The position numbers and the translations under genes are program-made. From positions 61,775,553 to 61,839,552 of the forward strand of contig JAQMRL010000001.1 in the NCBI GenBank assembly GCA_035578175.1: 64,000 nucleotides of DNA, written 5' to 3'. Shown piece by piece: positions 24,163-35,280 of the stretch (the stretch's first letter is position 1; every line of letters starts with the position of its first letter). Origin of the DNA: Catonia carolina. Lineage: Eukaryota > Arthropoda > Insecta > Hemiptera > Achilidae. The notes beneath the pieces were generated by a model. The model did not search any database and was not told the origin of the DNA. It was given only the letters and a program-made list of their open reading frames with translations.

Positions 24163-25691
24163 TATGAAAAAATTAAATTAATATTGTATTCATTATTGGT
24201 GTTGTATCAGCTTTCAAGTTTGCTTTTATTATTTTTCCATTTTACCTTGTCCCCTATTTCATTCAATAAAACATTATTCACATTAATACATTATGATTTT
24301 TATTCAATTAATATATTTTCATAATTACAATCACAAGTTTCATTGTTTAAATGCAATTCTAAAATAATGCTCCTGTTCTTAGTACTGTTAAATCAACTCA
24401 CTGGTTTTATTTGATTTGAATGTTAAAAAAATCTAACAACAACAATTTATATGTGTTAACATTTAACGTCCTTCTTATATAACTATGTATTTTACAACTT
24501 TAAGTAAATTTTCTTCTAATATTAATATATTTTTTAGAACGAATGTGGGACCTACTAGCTGGCTTGATATTCAGCCCCACACTAAAATAATTTACAATTT
24601 TTATTTTCTTCTTCTTAGTTGCCTAGTAACCATATTTTGTTAATGAAAATTAAATAATTTTTAAATATTTTATCTTAATCAGCTGGAATTATTTATATTT
24701 ATTTCAATAGACTCAAATATAAACAACTCCAGATGTCCATTAAATTTGTCTTATTACAATTTACAATGCAGTATTTCCTAGAAATATTACGCTTATCTAG
24801 TTTTTTTTCTTTCTTTTCCACTATATTTGATACGATTTTACGGCGATTCATTTATTTATCTATTATAAAAAATTAATTATCCCATTCAATTTCGTATTTC
24901 GATTTAACGAAAATATTTTAACATTTTTTAAGCCCAAATTCCACAACTAATTTTTTATATTTTCTCACGATACTGGAATCTTATTTGTAGTTCTTTGAGG
25001 TGCACGAAGGGGATTTCTTCCTTAATTTCATTTTAAATGAGCGACTTAAAAAACCTGCAACAAATTTAAAATAAGGGGGCTTAGACCCCTTGTGTCCGGA
25101 TTTTTGTGCATCATTATTAAACAGAAAATTGAAAAAAATATACAATTTATATTAATTATGTTATAAAGAACATAAAAAAAAGTTCTTCCCCAATTAAATT
25201 CTTTAAATTAAATAAAACCAAAAATCAATTATTTATGAGTTTTAAAGTAGTGAATAAATAATAAAACAAACGGATTTTTTAATTTTGTTGAAATGTAAGC
25301 ATGTATATTATATACCATGAATATAGAAAGGGTGAATAATCCAGCACTTAGGTTCATTCACGTACACAATCATAGTGTCAAGGAGTAAAGTGAAAAATAA
25401 TAAATTTTCGCCAAAAGATATTGGCTCTCATATTTGTCATTTGGGTACATATTAGCTCGGAAAGTAGGAATTGGGATGGCGGAGAGTAATAAGACTACAC
25501 ACGCTAATAGATCTGCTCCGAATTCTAAATTAAACACTGTACATATACAAAAAAAAAAAAAAAAATAGTAAATATTATTATGTTATATTTTTACATTATA
25601 AATGTTATATATATTATTAGTGTATATTAAATTTACTTATAGGCCTACTATAATAATTTTGACACTTTAATCACTGTAAATTTTTATTCTT
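24163..25691. other. AT-rich DNA, small hairpin and poly-A
   Basis: Contains an AAGGGG/CCCCTT hairpin at about 25072-25091 and a 17-bp poly-A near 25550. No coding relic is recognised. Confidence 0.5.
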
Positions 25692-26087
25692 GTTGTTGTT
25701 TAGGTCATCAGCCGAAAGGCTGGTTTTAACCTCTGGAGGCTTTACTAAGTAAAACGAGGAGTGAGGTGGTTTACGATTGCCTACCTTACTGGTGGAAAAG
25801 AATGCTTATCAGCTTGCCCTCTGAAGAGTACCTACTTTCCACCCTATAAATAACACCGTCACTTCATTCACCTAAGGGTCTGGCTGTATAACGAAATTCA
25901 TTACTCTCAGAAGAGATAACTCTGACTAGTGTCGTTTACACCTCTGTCTATTCTGATTTTAAATGGTTCAGTCATATAATTGGCCAACAATGAAATAAGA
26001 AACCAAACTATTTTTTTGTAGCCCTGAAACTAGCAGACTGAGTGCAAAAAAATAGTTTAACACTCTACCTGCCTGTTAAGGGCATGA
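25692..26087 (+). repeat. Dispersed 0.4-kb repeat, copy 1
   Basis: About 396 bp that recurs in the same orientation at 59206-59579. Shared landmarks in order: TAGGTCATCAGCC, AAAGGCTGGTTT, AACCTCT, AGTGAGGTG, CACTTCATTCACC, GGGTCTGGCTG, AAATTCATTACTCTCAGA, AACTCTGACTAGTGTC, TATATAATTGGC, TTTTTTTGTAGCCCTG and AACACTC(T/C)ACC. The head GGCTGGTTTnAACCTC loosely recalls a Pol III B box, so a SINE origin is possible. No terminal inverted repeats, poly-A tail or target duplication is evident. Confidence 0.85.
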
Positions 26088-27559
26088 AATTCACTAGTAA
26101 ACTTGTAACTACAATGCAATTAACTACAATTAAATTACAATCCAATTTTTTTAATGTGGCCTTATGAGCTATAATTTTTATGATTATAAAGATGATACTG
26201 ATTCTAATTTTAATGTCAATAATATGCATAAGATTTGAATGCATTGTTGTCCGTTAATTAGACGTATCTGGCATAAACATAAACAGTTCTTAAGATGTTA
26301 GCAGAACTATCAGTTATTGTTTCTTACAAGTTAATGAATTGTCTTAAAGGTTTTATAAAATGTCCATCATATTTATCAATATACACAAAAAATATTGTGA
26401 AAACCATTTATAATCTTAGTTGTAATGAAATGAAAAATAGACAATATAAACTTACGTAAGAAGTAAGACATGACTGATTTTTTCATAGACTTACCTGAAA
26501 AAACAAGAAAAACATAATATTAATTAAAATTGTAATCGGAAAAGTGCAAATAACCAGCAGTTCTAAAATAATTTTTAAGGTTAATACTCTTACAAACTTT
26601 TGCAGCCTGCTGTAAATTAAAACCAAGACAATTTAACAAATGTCACTATAAAGTCATATTATTGGACTAAATATCGGACTGGTATGGTTCAAGAAAAACT
26701 ACGAACATTATTTCTTAAATAACAATAAAGAGGATATAAAAATACAATTATTTTATTAATACCATTCGAAGAATTCCATACTAATGTATGCTCGAATTGA
26801 TAATTTTTCTGCCTGCTTGTATTTCCAATCAGAACAGAATTTCTGCACACAATTAATTTACATTTTGAGGCAGAGTTAGAGAAAACAGACTTTCATTAAA
26901 ACGACTTAAAAAAACCTACTCTGTTTTTGTCAAGATGGAGTAATTTTCTTAGGTAGGCTATTACCCTAATTTTTAAACAACATAGGATGAGTTGTGTTTT
27001 GAAGTTAAATTAAGTCTGCAGAATGTAGTCGTTGGGGTCTTCTACAGAATTCACTGTACCTACCTGAGCAACTAATTTTGTAGCTTTAAATTTTTATTGT
27101 TTTCTGGTCCTGTCTGATAATTACCTAACTGTAACCAAAAGCAGGAAGAAGTTTTTACTGTAATTATTGAACATGTGAACTTAATTTACAGAGGGATAAG
27201 TATTATAAATCATAATGTATTTTGCCCTAAACATTTCGAAAATATTATAAATTTTTCGGAAATTTCATATATTTGAAAATTTTTCCAATAATTTGTATTA
27301 CCTTATTTATATTTAATAAATTGATATTTTGATGTTTTTATTCAGAGACTTTTGACATCAGATGAAATATTTATTAGGATCTGAAGTAAGGAAAATAAGT
27401 GTAACATATTCAATGTCATAATAATATTAGCCAGCAAAGGCAGCAGTAGAAACGTGACATTAAACATTCATTACCACATGGACACCATACACAATCAGTG
27501 TACTGCTTGAAAAAGTACATTGAATACGGAAAAATCACAACAAATTTCTTTTCTTAAAC
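26088..27559. other. AT-rich DNA, nothing recognised
   Basis: No coding relic, hairpin or repeat of note. Confidence 0.55.
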
Positions 27560-28220
27560 GACGGTTTTGTCTTCCAGTTTCTCCATACCACACACTGATC
27601 CTTCAATAAAACACAGTGAAACATTTAAGATTAACGTGACACAAGACTGTCATGGAACCCACATACTTATAAGATACTCTTTTTTAACCCATGGCTAAAA
27701 CAACTCTTCAGTCTTATTCACCATAAATATCCGCTTTCAATTACTCTGAAACTAAACTCTTACAAGTAACTTCTTCGTCCTATTTGAACCCACGTTTCAG
27801 TGATCTACAGATCAGCTAAGAAATCTGACATAAATCCTTTTCAAAAATTCTAGAACAAAACTTTACGCATCATCATACGTACAACATACGTGAGTAAAAA
27901 CTATTCTACAGAAATAACATCAAGACGGTACACGAAACAGTAAAGAAATTATACATCCGTTTGTTGGCAAACTCACTATCATACAAATCAACGAACTCAA
28001 ACTACCCATTCCTGACCTACCTAACAACGTCCGACGCACCTAAAAGACTGGAATAGCAATGGAGTAGAGGCCTTTTGTGAATCATCTTGGGAGTTACCAC
28101 TGGACGACTTCCTCACGCAAGTGAGACCTAGACAATATAATAAAAACTATTAACATTGTAATGCTGGTTGGGTTGAAATGCTACACAGTTGTAATTTTTC
28201 TCAAATAAAGTAAAAAAAGA
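27560..28220 (+). pseudogene. Jockey-like LINE 3' relic with 3' UTR
   Basis: Degenerate copy of the C-terminal end of a jockey-like polyprotein, from a lineage different from the 21-kb copy. Near 27617 it reads VKHLRLT (the VKYLGL block). At 27709 the frame reads FSLIHHKYPLSITLKLNSYK, stop, LLRPI, stop, TH, where the second stop is TGA in place of the conserved Trp of PIWTY. It continues VSVIYRSAKKSDINPFQKF, stop, NKTLRIIIRTTYVSKN. After a shift near 27930 it reads ETVKKLYIRLLANSLSYK and DAPKRLE, stop, QWSRGLL, ending at a TGA at 28078-28080. A presumed 3' UTR follows, with AATAAAG and a short A-run at about 28205-28220. Multiple stops show an old copy. Confidence 0.75.
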
Positions 28221-28419
28221 TATTCAATAAAATTAGCATAGTATTATAAAATATTAAAGTTCGAGTTTTCATATTCCTGAACTGCAAAAAATTTAAAGTA
28301 TGCTCAACATTTTCGTCGTAGAATGCTGCACAGAAAACAATTATCGCTACGGACTAGTATTGAATATTTTTTTGTTTTATGTCTGACTGTTCTGCAATTT
28401 CGGCTAATGCAGATAGTGG

Positions 28420-28500
28420 GTAATGATGATAATGAACATGAGTGATGAAATAATGCCAGAACTGGCCGGGAATCGAACCCGGGACCCCGGCTTACTAGTC
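28420..28500 (-). repeat. tRNA-derived SINE fragment
   Basis: The minus strand at 28486-28469 is GGTCCCGGGTTCGATTCC, a perfect B box, followed by CGGCCAGTTCTGGCATTATT. The A-box half is missing or beyond recognition at 28500-28530, so this is a 5'-truncated SINE and not a tRNA gene. Confidence 0.75.
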
Positions 28501-30327
28501 ATAATTATCATCAATTAGATCATTTTTAGTCATGAGCTGAAAACTGTTTTCGAAACTTTAGAACATCGGCAGTTAATAAGCTTAATTAGGTGCCATAGAT
28601 CTACCAAATAGAAACGTTACAAGTATTTCCTTGAAACCCAATCCTAATCACACATAAAAAGTGGCAGAAAAACAAAAATGAAATTGAGTAGGTGTTGAAT
28701 CATTTTTGATAACAAAAAAGCCACAGTTAGGATTACTAAAGAATCAAAGTGAAATCTGCTTCCTCTATTACTTCACAAAACGTTAAAATTTTTTGTATGT
28801 ACTACAGCGGATTTATTGTATAAACGTTGACAGGTGGCGATAAGTTCCTGTAACATAAACGAAATTGATAAACAAATGAATACACAATATTAAAAATTCG
28901 TAAAAAATTATTTCAACATTGGAATTCTATAAAATATTCCATTGATATTAAATCAATTTCTGAATTTAAATGTATTTGCTACTTTTGTAGAAATAGCAAA
29001 AAAGCAGAGGATACAATATTAAATTTACCATTTTCAGAAATAGTAATTTTTGACCTACTCAACCAATTTGCAAGATGTCTGTTCTAAGGTTCTCGTAAAA
29101 ACATGTAAAGAAAACTGCCAGTATATTTTTAAGTAAGTGAGTAAAGAACCTGAGTTCAAATTTATACTGTACACACCTACTAAGTTGGAAATTCAATGTT
29201 AGATTTCCAGTTAGGGTCAGGAAAGTGTTTATAAATCAAAACCCTTTGTTTATATGTACTTACTACAATTACGCTGCTGAAATCTCTATTATATCGTGGT
29301 CGTAACTGTTTGATACACGTAGTGGGTGCTGATAACTATGCATAGAAGCGATACTAAATAAGGAAAACAAACAGATTACACGTTCAACTTCTGCAATTAA
29401 TTGTCCCGTTTTTATTTAAACATGTTTTCCCTTGCGTAAAAATACCACGTACGAATATAAATTAATTTTTTCTAAAGTTGACCAAATTGAAAATGTAAGC
29501 AGAAACCCTAATGAAATAACTTTTAGGAAATTAAAAAAAAAACAAGTTATAACATAATTATTTAGCACAGTGAACGAAACGCTAAGAAACGAATATTTTT
29601 TTATTACATTTTAACGGCATGTACACAAAGAAAACGTGAAATATTAAAGGATTTTATTATTCACCTTCAAACTAAATTAAACAGCGGCTATTTTAAGTTT
29701 TTTTCTCATAAGGTTGAGATCTCGTGCTCGTAATTTTAGTGTTTCAATCAACCTAGAGATTGTGATACTGGTCGGTAAAGCTAGTGAGAAAATGAAGTAA
29801 ACGCTTTGGTTCTTTGGTTTTCTCCTTTTATATTCCTCACATTTTACACGTTCACGTATAAGCTTTATAACTGTTAGGTATTTCTAAAATAAAAATCTAG
29901 GGAAAAAAGCACTTAACAGCTTCTAACCACAACTACACACGTACAGTTACGTTGTTAAAGTTTTATTCAAGCACTGCATAATTGCAATACATTGGACTAG
30001 TGTAATTTTTAAAGATCTAGCTGAACTAAATATGTTAATCTACATTCACGTGGTAAAAAAATCGAAACCGAGAAAAACTTTAATATAATACCTACTAAAA
30101 AAGAAAATTCGCAGTTATCAAAGTCATAAAAGTTTTAAGCAATATAATACATATATTTTTAATAAATTTGCCTTATTTTTCATCATACTTTATGTTCTAT
30201 TTAGCTACTAAAATTTCCCAAGGAAACGTAATCTTAATCATATCTCAATTTTATTCTTTGTTTCAGAGAGTTATTTCATATGTTTAACTTCAGCAAAAAG
30301 CTAAACTACATAAAATAACTGCGACTC
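28501..30327. other. AT-rich DNA, nothing recognised
   Basis: No coding relic or repeat structure seen up to the target duplication at 30328. Confidence 0.55.
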
Positions 30328-30345
30328 TAACATTTAGAGTAAAGT

Positions 30346-32408
30346 GGGGCAAGAGTACGCGGCGGGTAAAAGTACACAATGCGGAAAATTCGGTTTTAAA
30401 GAACTTTTCTTTGGCACGACTGTGGGGCATTGTTAGAAGTAGTGACGCCCAACTGTAGATCAACACGCTTCAAGTCGGTTCTGTGTTGTTTCACAGAGTG
30501 TTCAATGCGGTAGTCAAATGGTTTAATGACTCCTACATCTGCTTCGGTTCGTTAAAATGGTGGGATCTATTACCACCCGGATACAAAAGACGCGATGTGA
30601 CTTCGGCGCGCACATTAGGCGTATTGCTTAGCTCGTTAAGGATTAGGAAGGTTTGGCGGATAGAAGGGAACACATACGGGTAAATAATACTGCTGTCATC
30701 TAATAGTGTAACAGTACTTACTCTGTTTTGAGTGCGCAGATTTCCCAGGATGCTTTGATTCGTGAATGCCGTTGTAGAAAACGCTGAATGTTCGACTATA
30801 TCTGTACAGATTTTACACAATAGACAAAGGCACGTTAAATATACACATAAAGCACTGTTAACACTCGGATAACTGCAGTTATTATAGCGATTTACAAGTT
30901 CGAAACACAGGATTACACAGGTTACACAATGTCCGGTAATTACTCGAAGAAATAACATGAATTGTTAATAAATAAATGTAAGCGCGTTCACAATTAAAGC
31001 ATCGTTGCTTGGGGCCGTAAATAATGTATTGACGGCTACATGAGGTTGGAAGATCCAACGCGTTGAACTGCAAATGACGCCAGCTCTCGAGGCTGAGAAC
31101 GTCCGTGAAAGCACAACCGTACCGTATGCGGGTTTGAATGGAACTGAGAAGGGATTTTAGGAAGAAGGAACAATGGCGAAGCGAACTCGGGAAATTAATC
31201 TAATTTTGCTATTGGCTGGGCGCGAGCCACGTCACGAAGGATCACACATGCGTAGAACTAATCGATGAGACAATCAATGCAAGATCAATAAAACGGATGT
31301 ACTCGCGGGAAAGATTTTTTTTGGAAGTTTCGACGGCGCGCGGTATTTGAAACTATAGTAATACTGAACACAGAGAAAATGAGATAAGTTTGTATTTTCT
31401 CATTCTGATCTAATATTTCGTTCCCTTTAGTTAAGCTCTGTGGTTCGAAGTAACGAATGTGTTAGGAAAACAAATACACTGTCTGAAAGAGGAAATCCAG
31501 TACTACAATTTCATGTAGTTCATAGTCAGTGAGTCTGTTTGTTAGGCTGCACTACGTGGCGGAATTATTCTGCACGCACCGCGGGGCAAGAATACGAATT
31601 TACTGCGGGGTAAAAGTTCGCATGTGTGTGAGTCGTGGTTGCATGAGGCCTGTTCTAGTTATGAACGTATCAGACGTTTTACCTGTGAATATTGTCTGAT
31701 TAGATCTAACTAGACTAAAAATATGAACATAATTTTTTAATGTTTCTTTTCAAATTTATTTTAATTTAGTCTGTTAAGAATTTGTACTCGGGTAAAAGGT
31801 TTGTACCAAAATACTCGTAAAATTGGGTACTTTTAGCCAAATAAATAGAATTTAAGTAAAATTAGTTAAGTTAGGTTTTTTGTTACTTTAGGTTGTACGT
31901 TTATGTTATATTAGGTATTATATTTACTGTTAATAGTCTACTATTTTAGTTTAAATAAAAATTTGTGTATTTTAAATATGAATTCACTTTTATTTGTAGA
32001 CAAATAAGACAACTATTTGAATTTCATACAAACTTGATTTTAAGACTGCTATTATTAACTATTATTTGATGCTAATATTGTTATTGCACGTGATACAACT
32101 TAATTATCAATAAAAAAATATTGTGAAATAGACGGTTTTAGTTTTTCTAATTTATTCTTGCGAAAAAAGATGTGCGTACTTTTGCCCCACGGGCTGCGTA
32201 CTTTCACCCGGCAGGTCGGGTAAGAGTACGCATTTGACGTAAGTGTGAAAAATATTATTTTTCTGGGAAATGGATTAGCTGATATTTGTTTTAATACTTT
32301 CTATTGAAAACAAATAAAGTAACATTATTTTCCACCAATTTCCGAACACGTAAGTGTAACGGCGTACACAGAACTGCTGAAGAAATGTTAAATGCGTACT
32401 TTTGCCCC
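30346..32408. repeat. Array of GGGGCAAAAGTACGC-type motifs
   Basis: Copies on the plus strand: 30346-30360 (GGGGCAAGAGTACGC), 30363-30377 (CGGGTAAAAGTACAC), 31583-31596 (GGGGCAAGAATACG), 31607-31621 (GGGGTAAAAGTTCGC) and 32217-32231 (CGGGTAAGAGTACGC). On the minus strand: 31837-31824 (GGCTAAAAGTACCC), 32188-32174 and 32408-32394 (both GGGGCAAAAGTACGC), and 32210-32196 (CGGGTGAAAGTACGC). The outermost two are parts of the terminal repeats. Subterminal motif arrays of this sort commonly bind a transposase; that role is inferred. Confidence 0.85.
30990..31345. other. CpG-rich core of the TIR element
   Basis: CpG-dense for this window, with GCGCGAGCCACGTCACG near 31221 and GACGGCGCGCGG near 31333. 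It includes a CACGTCACG box similar to CRE/E-box sites. It could be a promoter or simply foreign-composition DNA carried by the element. No TATA or initiator pair is evident. Confidence 0.35.
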
Positions 32409-32426
32409 ACTTTACTCTAACATTTA

Positions 32427-34192
32427 ATTTATTTTGTTTTGAGGGCAACAACTATTTTGAATTGTTCGATGCAGACTGGTAATTTAGAAGCATATATCTA
32501 ACCTAAAAGTATCAAGGAAGACCATCAAAAAATTAAAACTAAATATAAAAAAAGTGTATTAAAAAAACTACATAACTGTTGGATAGTTAAAACAAGTGAG
32601 TGCAAGTAATTTGTGCAGAAGAATACGTTTAATTAATTTTAACAGATAAATAAATACGCTGTCAGAATAAACTAATACAAAGGTTACATTATTCAAAACC
32701 AGCGCACAAGAAAATACCGAATAGGTTATATGTTTTATTCGCAACAAAATCTAAAATAATACCTAGCTTTATTGGATTAAAATAATTTCTAGTGTATGTA
32801 GTGTATGTTTTCTGATAAAAATATGAAAAAAATTTTAATTTTACAAAGGAAGGCTCCCGGAGTATAACAAAGAGCGCTGATCTCTTGTAGTAGTTTTACC
32901 ACGTGGTCTTTTTTAGGTAGAAATTGATGAATAGTAAACGTTTTTTCCTGGATCTGGTTACTGGACAAGTACGTGTTAAAACACAATTTGCTGCTATTAT
33001 GTTACTGATTCACCCATGATTGTTAACTGAGCGACAAAGTAGCCTATTAGTTGTAATTTACCTAGGTAACGCCGTAGAATATACTCAGAATAAGGTGAAA
33101 AACAAAAGTAATTACTGTTATTCATTACCTTGTTAGAAATGTCTTTCACTGGATTTGAATTAACAACACATTATCGAATAGCTCAGCGAGACGTTTTTTT
33201 AACGCAACAAATCTGATATCCATTATGCCAGTAATAAATAATGTAAAGATTAATTTATAAAATTCTGCTATTGTTTTACATGAATTGAATTTAATTTCTT
33301 ATTATGCTACGAAATATAATATAACGCATATTGAAAGCTCTACCCATTTCAAATAAATACATTATTATTATTATTATTATTACTAAATACCAAAAATGAG
33401 AATTAACATCAAGTTGAATTGTGCTAATGAAGATTAAACAAAATTCAAACTTAAAATAATATTATTAATTTTACTCTGTTTTTTACAAAATTTTTCACAC
33501 TTTTAAATTAAGACGTCTGGTGAACTAAATTCAGAATTTTTTTAACATTAGTTACAGAAATTATTGAAAATACACATAAAAACTAACAGTAACCTATTAA
33601 TAGTAGTACTTCACGGTATATTCATTTATTATTTCCATTAAAAAAATTTAATTTTTCGTAGAAGCGTAATGCTGTCTTAATGAAAAACGCCGTCCATTTT
33701 AACGTGTATTACAATTTGTTAATTAATTTACGATCAATATTCTCCAATATAACTTAATTACTTTTATTTCTTAGTTAAAAAATTCAAAAGTCATTTTACT
33801 ATTAATGACTAAAAAAACACTGTTCGGCAATTACCATTTTCAAAAAGAAAATTCACACCGTAATCATAAATGAGTGGTAATTGGACAATTGTCTGGAATG
33901 TTAAAGCTGTTATCAGCAGAATATAAAATCACAGTTCATTTAAATAAAACGTGTTTAGATTATATGTTAGGTACTTTCTGTAAAGTGCTAATGAATAAAA
34001 CCACATTTCAAAACGAGATTTGTTTAAATCAATAAAAGAATTTCGGATTAAAATAAGGTAATTAACGAAATAAATACTTTCTACCGTCTAATTAGTATTG
34101 AAGTTTTAATATCCCACAAAATCTTATTGAAAATTTTTGTTTTCAAACGTACTTATTTATCCAGTTACATAAACAGCTTAGCCGTTAGCGAG
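32427..34192. other. AT-rich DNA with an ATT microsatellite
   Basis: An (ATT)n run of about 25 bp lies at 33359-33383, preceded by CAAATAAATAC, a layout seen at LINE 3' ends with microsatellite tails, though no coding relic is next to it. Otherwise nothing is recognised. Confidence 0.5.
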
Positions 34193-34295
34193 TTGTGTGA
34201 GTTTTAGCAAGGTATTAATTTTCAGTCCGGATCCCTACTGAACCCGGGACATACCAGTCTGTAGTCTAGCACAACGCCATGGAGTTAGCCAATTG
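34193..34295 (-). repeat. tRNA-derived SINE
   Basis: On the minus strand an A-box-like ATGGCGTTGTGCTAGACTAC begins at 34280, and a B box GTCCCGGGTTCAGTAGGGAT then CC lies at 34250-34229. Order and spacing fit a tRNA-like head. The B box carries CAGTAGG instead of CGATTCC, so Pol III activity is doubtful. Confidence 0.65.
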
Positions 34296-34614
34296 AAACT
34301 TTTAAATTACAACTTTTTTTTAACAATGTTATTATATTATCTATTTCTTTTTGCTTCAACTTTATTTTTATTTACAACTGTACAATTTTTAAAGCACAAC
34401 TAGTAAATGAGATGGAATAAATGAAGAAAGGCGGGAATGTGACATGAATGTGAGTCGATCCAGTGACCGATTTTGGCGTAAAATATTACAATGAATCGGT
34501 GCCAATATTTTGAAGGTTATGATTTATAAACTATGATGGATGATTTTTTTTATGAAATGATTTTCTTTTTTTATGAACTGAAACATTCTTGACAAGTTAA
34601 ATTGAAATATTTTT
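34296..34614. other. AT-rich DNA, likely LINE 3' UTR
   Basis: Contains T-runs at 34540-34575 and 34610-34616, directly 3' of the minus-strand LINE relic. These may be its poly-A tail and 3' UTR on the opposite strand. No target duplication was identified. Confidence 0.4.
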
Positions 34615-35094
34615 TTATAGTGGTCGGAGAAGATCCCTATTCCACCTTCGTTTCAGTCGTCTGTTAGCTGGGAGATCGTTAGTTGAAAGAGATCGGACAT
34701 TTGGATTTATGTGGTCAATTGGCTTTGTGTGTAATGAGTTGTATGTTGCGTTGACAATATCTCAAACCGTTGGTATTTTCAGGTTTTCGTGAAGGGTATG
34801 ATTGGTTACGTAAAAAGGTGCGTTTGTTATTGCTCTAAGTGCTTTTGACTGGTGTCTTTGAAGAATATTCAGAGTTGTAATGTGACAGGCTCCCAACATT
34901 GGACCACCATATAGCCAAATTGACCGTGTAGTGACGTGTAGAGGTAGCGAGGACTTGCGGCCTAAGACGCCATACAATATACGAAACCGTGAGTCTGAGA
35001 TTGCTCTGACGTGTGAAACGTGTGGTTTCCACGTGAGAAGTCTTACAAGTATTAAACCAAGGTACCTAACTTTATCTGCAACTGTAGTATATTG
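34615..35094 (-). pseudogene. Jockey-like LINE C-terminal relic, one in-frame stop
   Basis: A minus-strand frame of 160 codons from 35094 to a TAA at 34617-34615, broken by only one stop (TGA at 34764-34762). It opens QYTTVADKVRYLGLILVRL, then LTWKPHVSHVRAISDSRF, LYGVLGRKSSLPLHV, SIWLYGGPMLGACHI, LQRHQSKALRAITNAPFYV, TNHTLHENLKIPTV, stop, DIVNATYNSLHTKPIDHI, and ends RRLKRRWNRDLLRPL. Compared with the 21-kb copy it lacks about seven residues between SSLPLHV and SIW, consistent with a 21-bp deletion. It represents a third jockey lineage in the window. 5'-truncated; RT catalytic motifs absent. Confidence 0.85.
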
Positions 35095-35139
35095 AAAAAA
35101 ATATATTCACAGGTATATTGTCTCTTTTATTGCAAAGCG

Positions 35140-35280
35140 GAAAGTCTTGAGTTTGATTACCAGCTAAGGTCTTAAAAATTATAATTCTTTAAAATCCACA
35201 GACACTGTAAAAAGACGAGTGTAGTCCATAATGACCAACAGAAAACTGAACGTCAGCGTAACCTAGTTTGTGCTTACAAT
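35140..35280 (+). repeat. Degenerate SINE
   Basis: GTCTTGAGTTTGATTACC at about 35151-35168 resembles a B box, and downstream CATAATGACCAACAG resembles the tail of the SINE at 23.5 kb. The A box is not convincing. Confidence 0.4.

Larger units (their letters stand above)
30328..32426. mobile_element. 2.08-kb TIR element with 9-bp target duplication and motif array
   Basis: The element spans 30337-32417 and is bounded by TAACATTTA at 30328-30336 and 32418-32426. Its ends are inverted repeats: left GAGTAAAGTGGGGCAAGAGT and ACGC; right, on the minus strand, GAGTAAAGTGGGGCAAAAGT and ACGC, one mismatch in 24. A 9-bp duplication is typical of Mutator-like elements, but an 8- or 7-bp reading is possible because the ends are ambiguous. 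Inside, a related 15-bp motif recurs in both orientations. The interior from about 30440 to 31660 is markedly GC- and CpG-richer than the rest of the window. No transposase is recognised: open frames such as 30533-30958 (minus) and 30483-30683 (plus) have no known domain. Probably non-autonomous. Confidence 0.85.

Noticed and set aside
25072..25091. AAGGGG/CCCCTT hairpin as a terminator
   Set aside because: Six-pair stem, no gene next to it, and no meaning for eukaryotic Pol II; treated as incidental.
28469..28486. A tRNA gene, because of the perfect B box
   Set aside because: No matching acceptor, D or anticodon arms upstream on the minus strand; the context fits a truncated SINE.
30533..30958. 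141-codon minus-strand open frame inside the 30-kb element, overlapping a 66-codon plus frame
   Set aside because: No recognisable domain, and the two frames overlap antiparallel in a GC-richer region where long frames arise by chance. Kept only as a note within the element.
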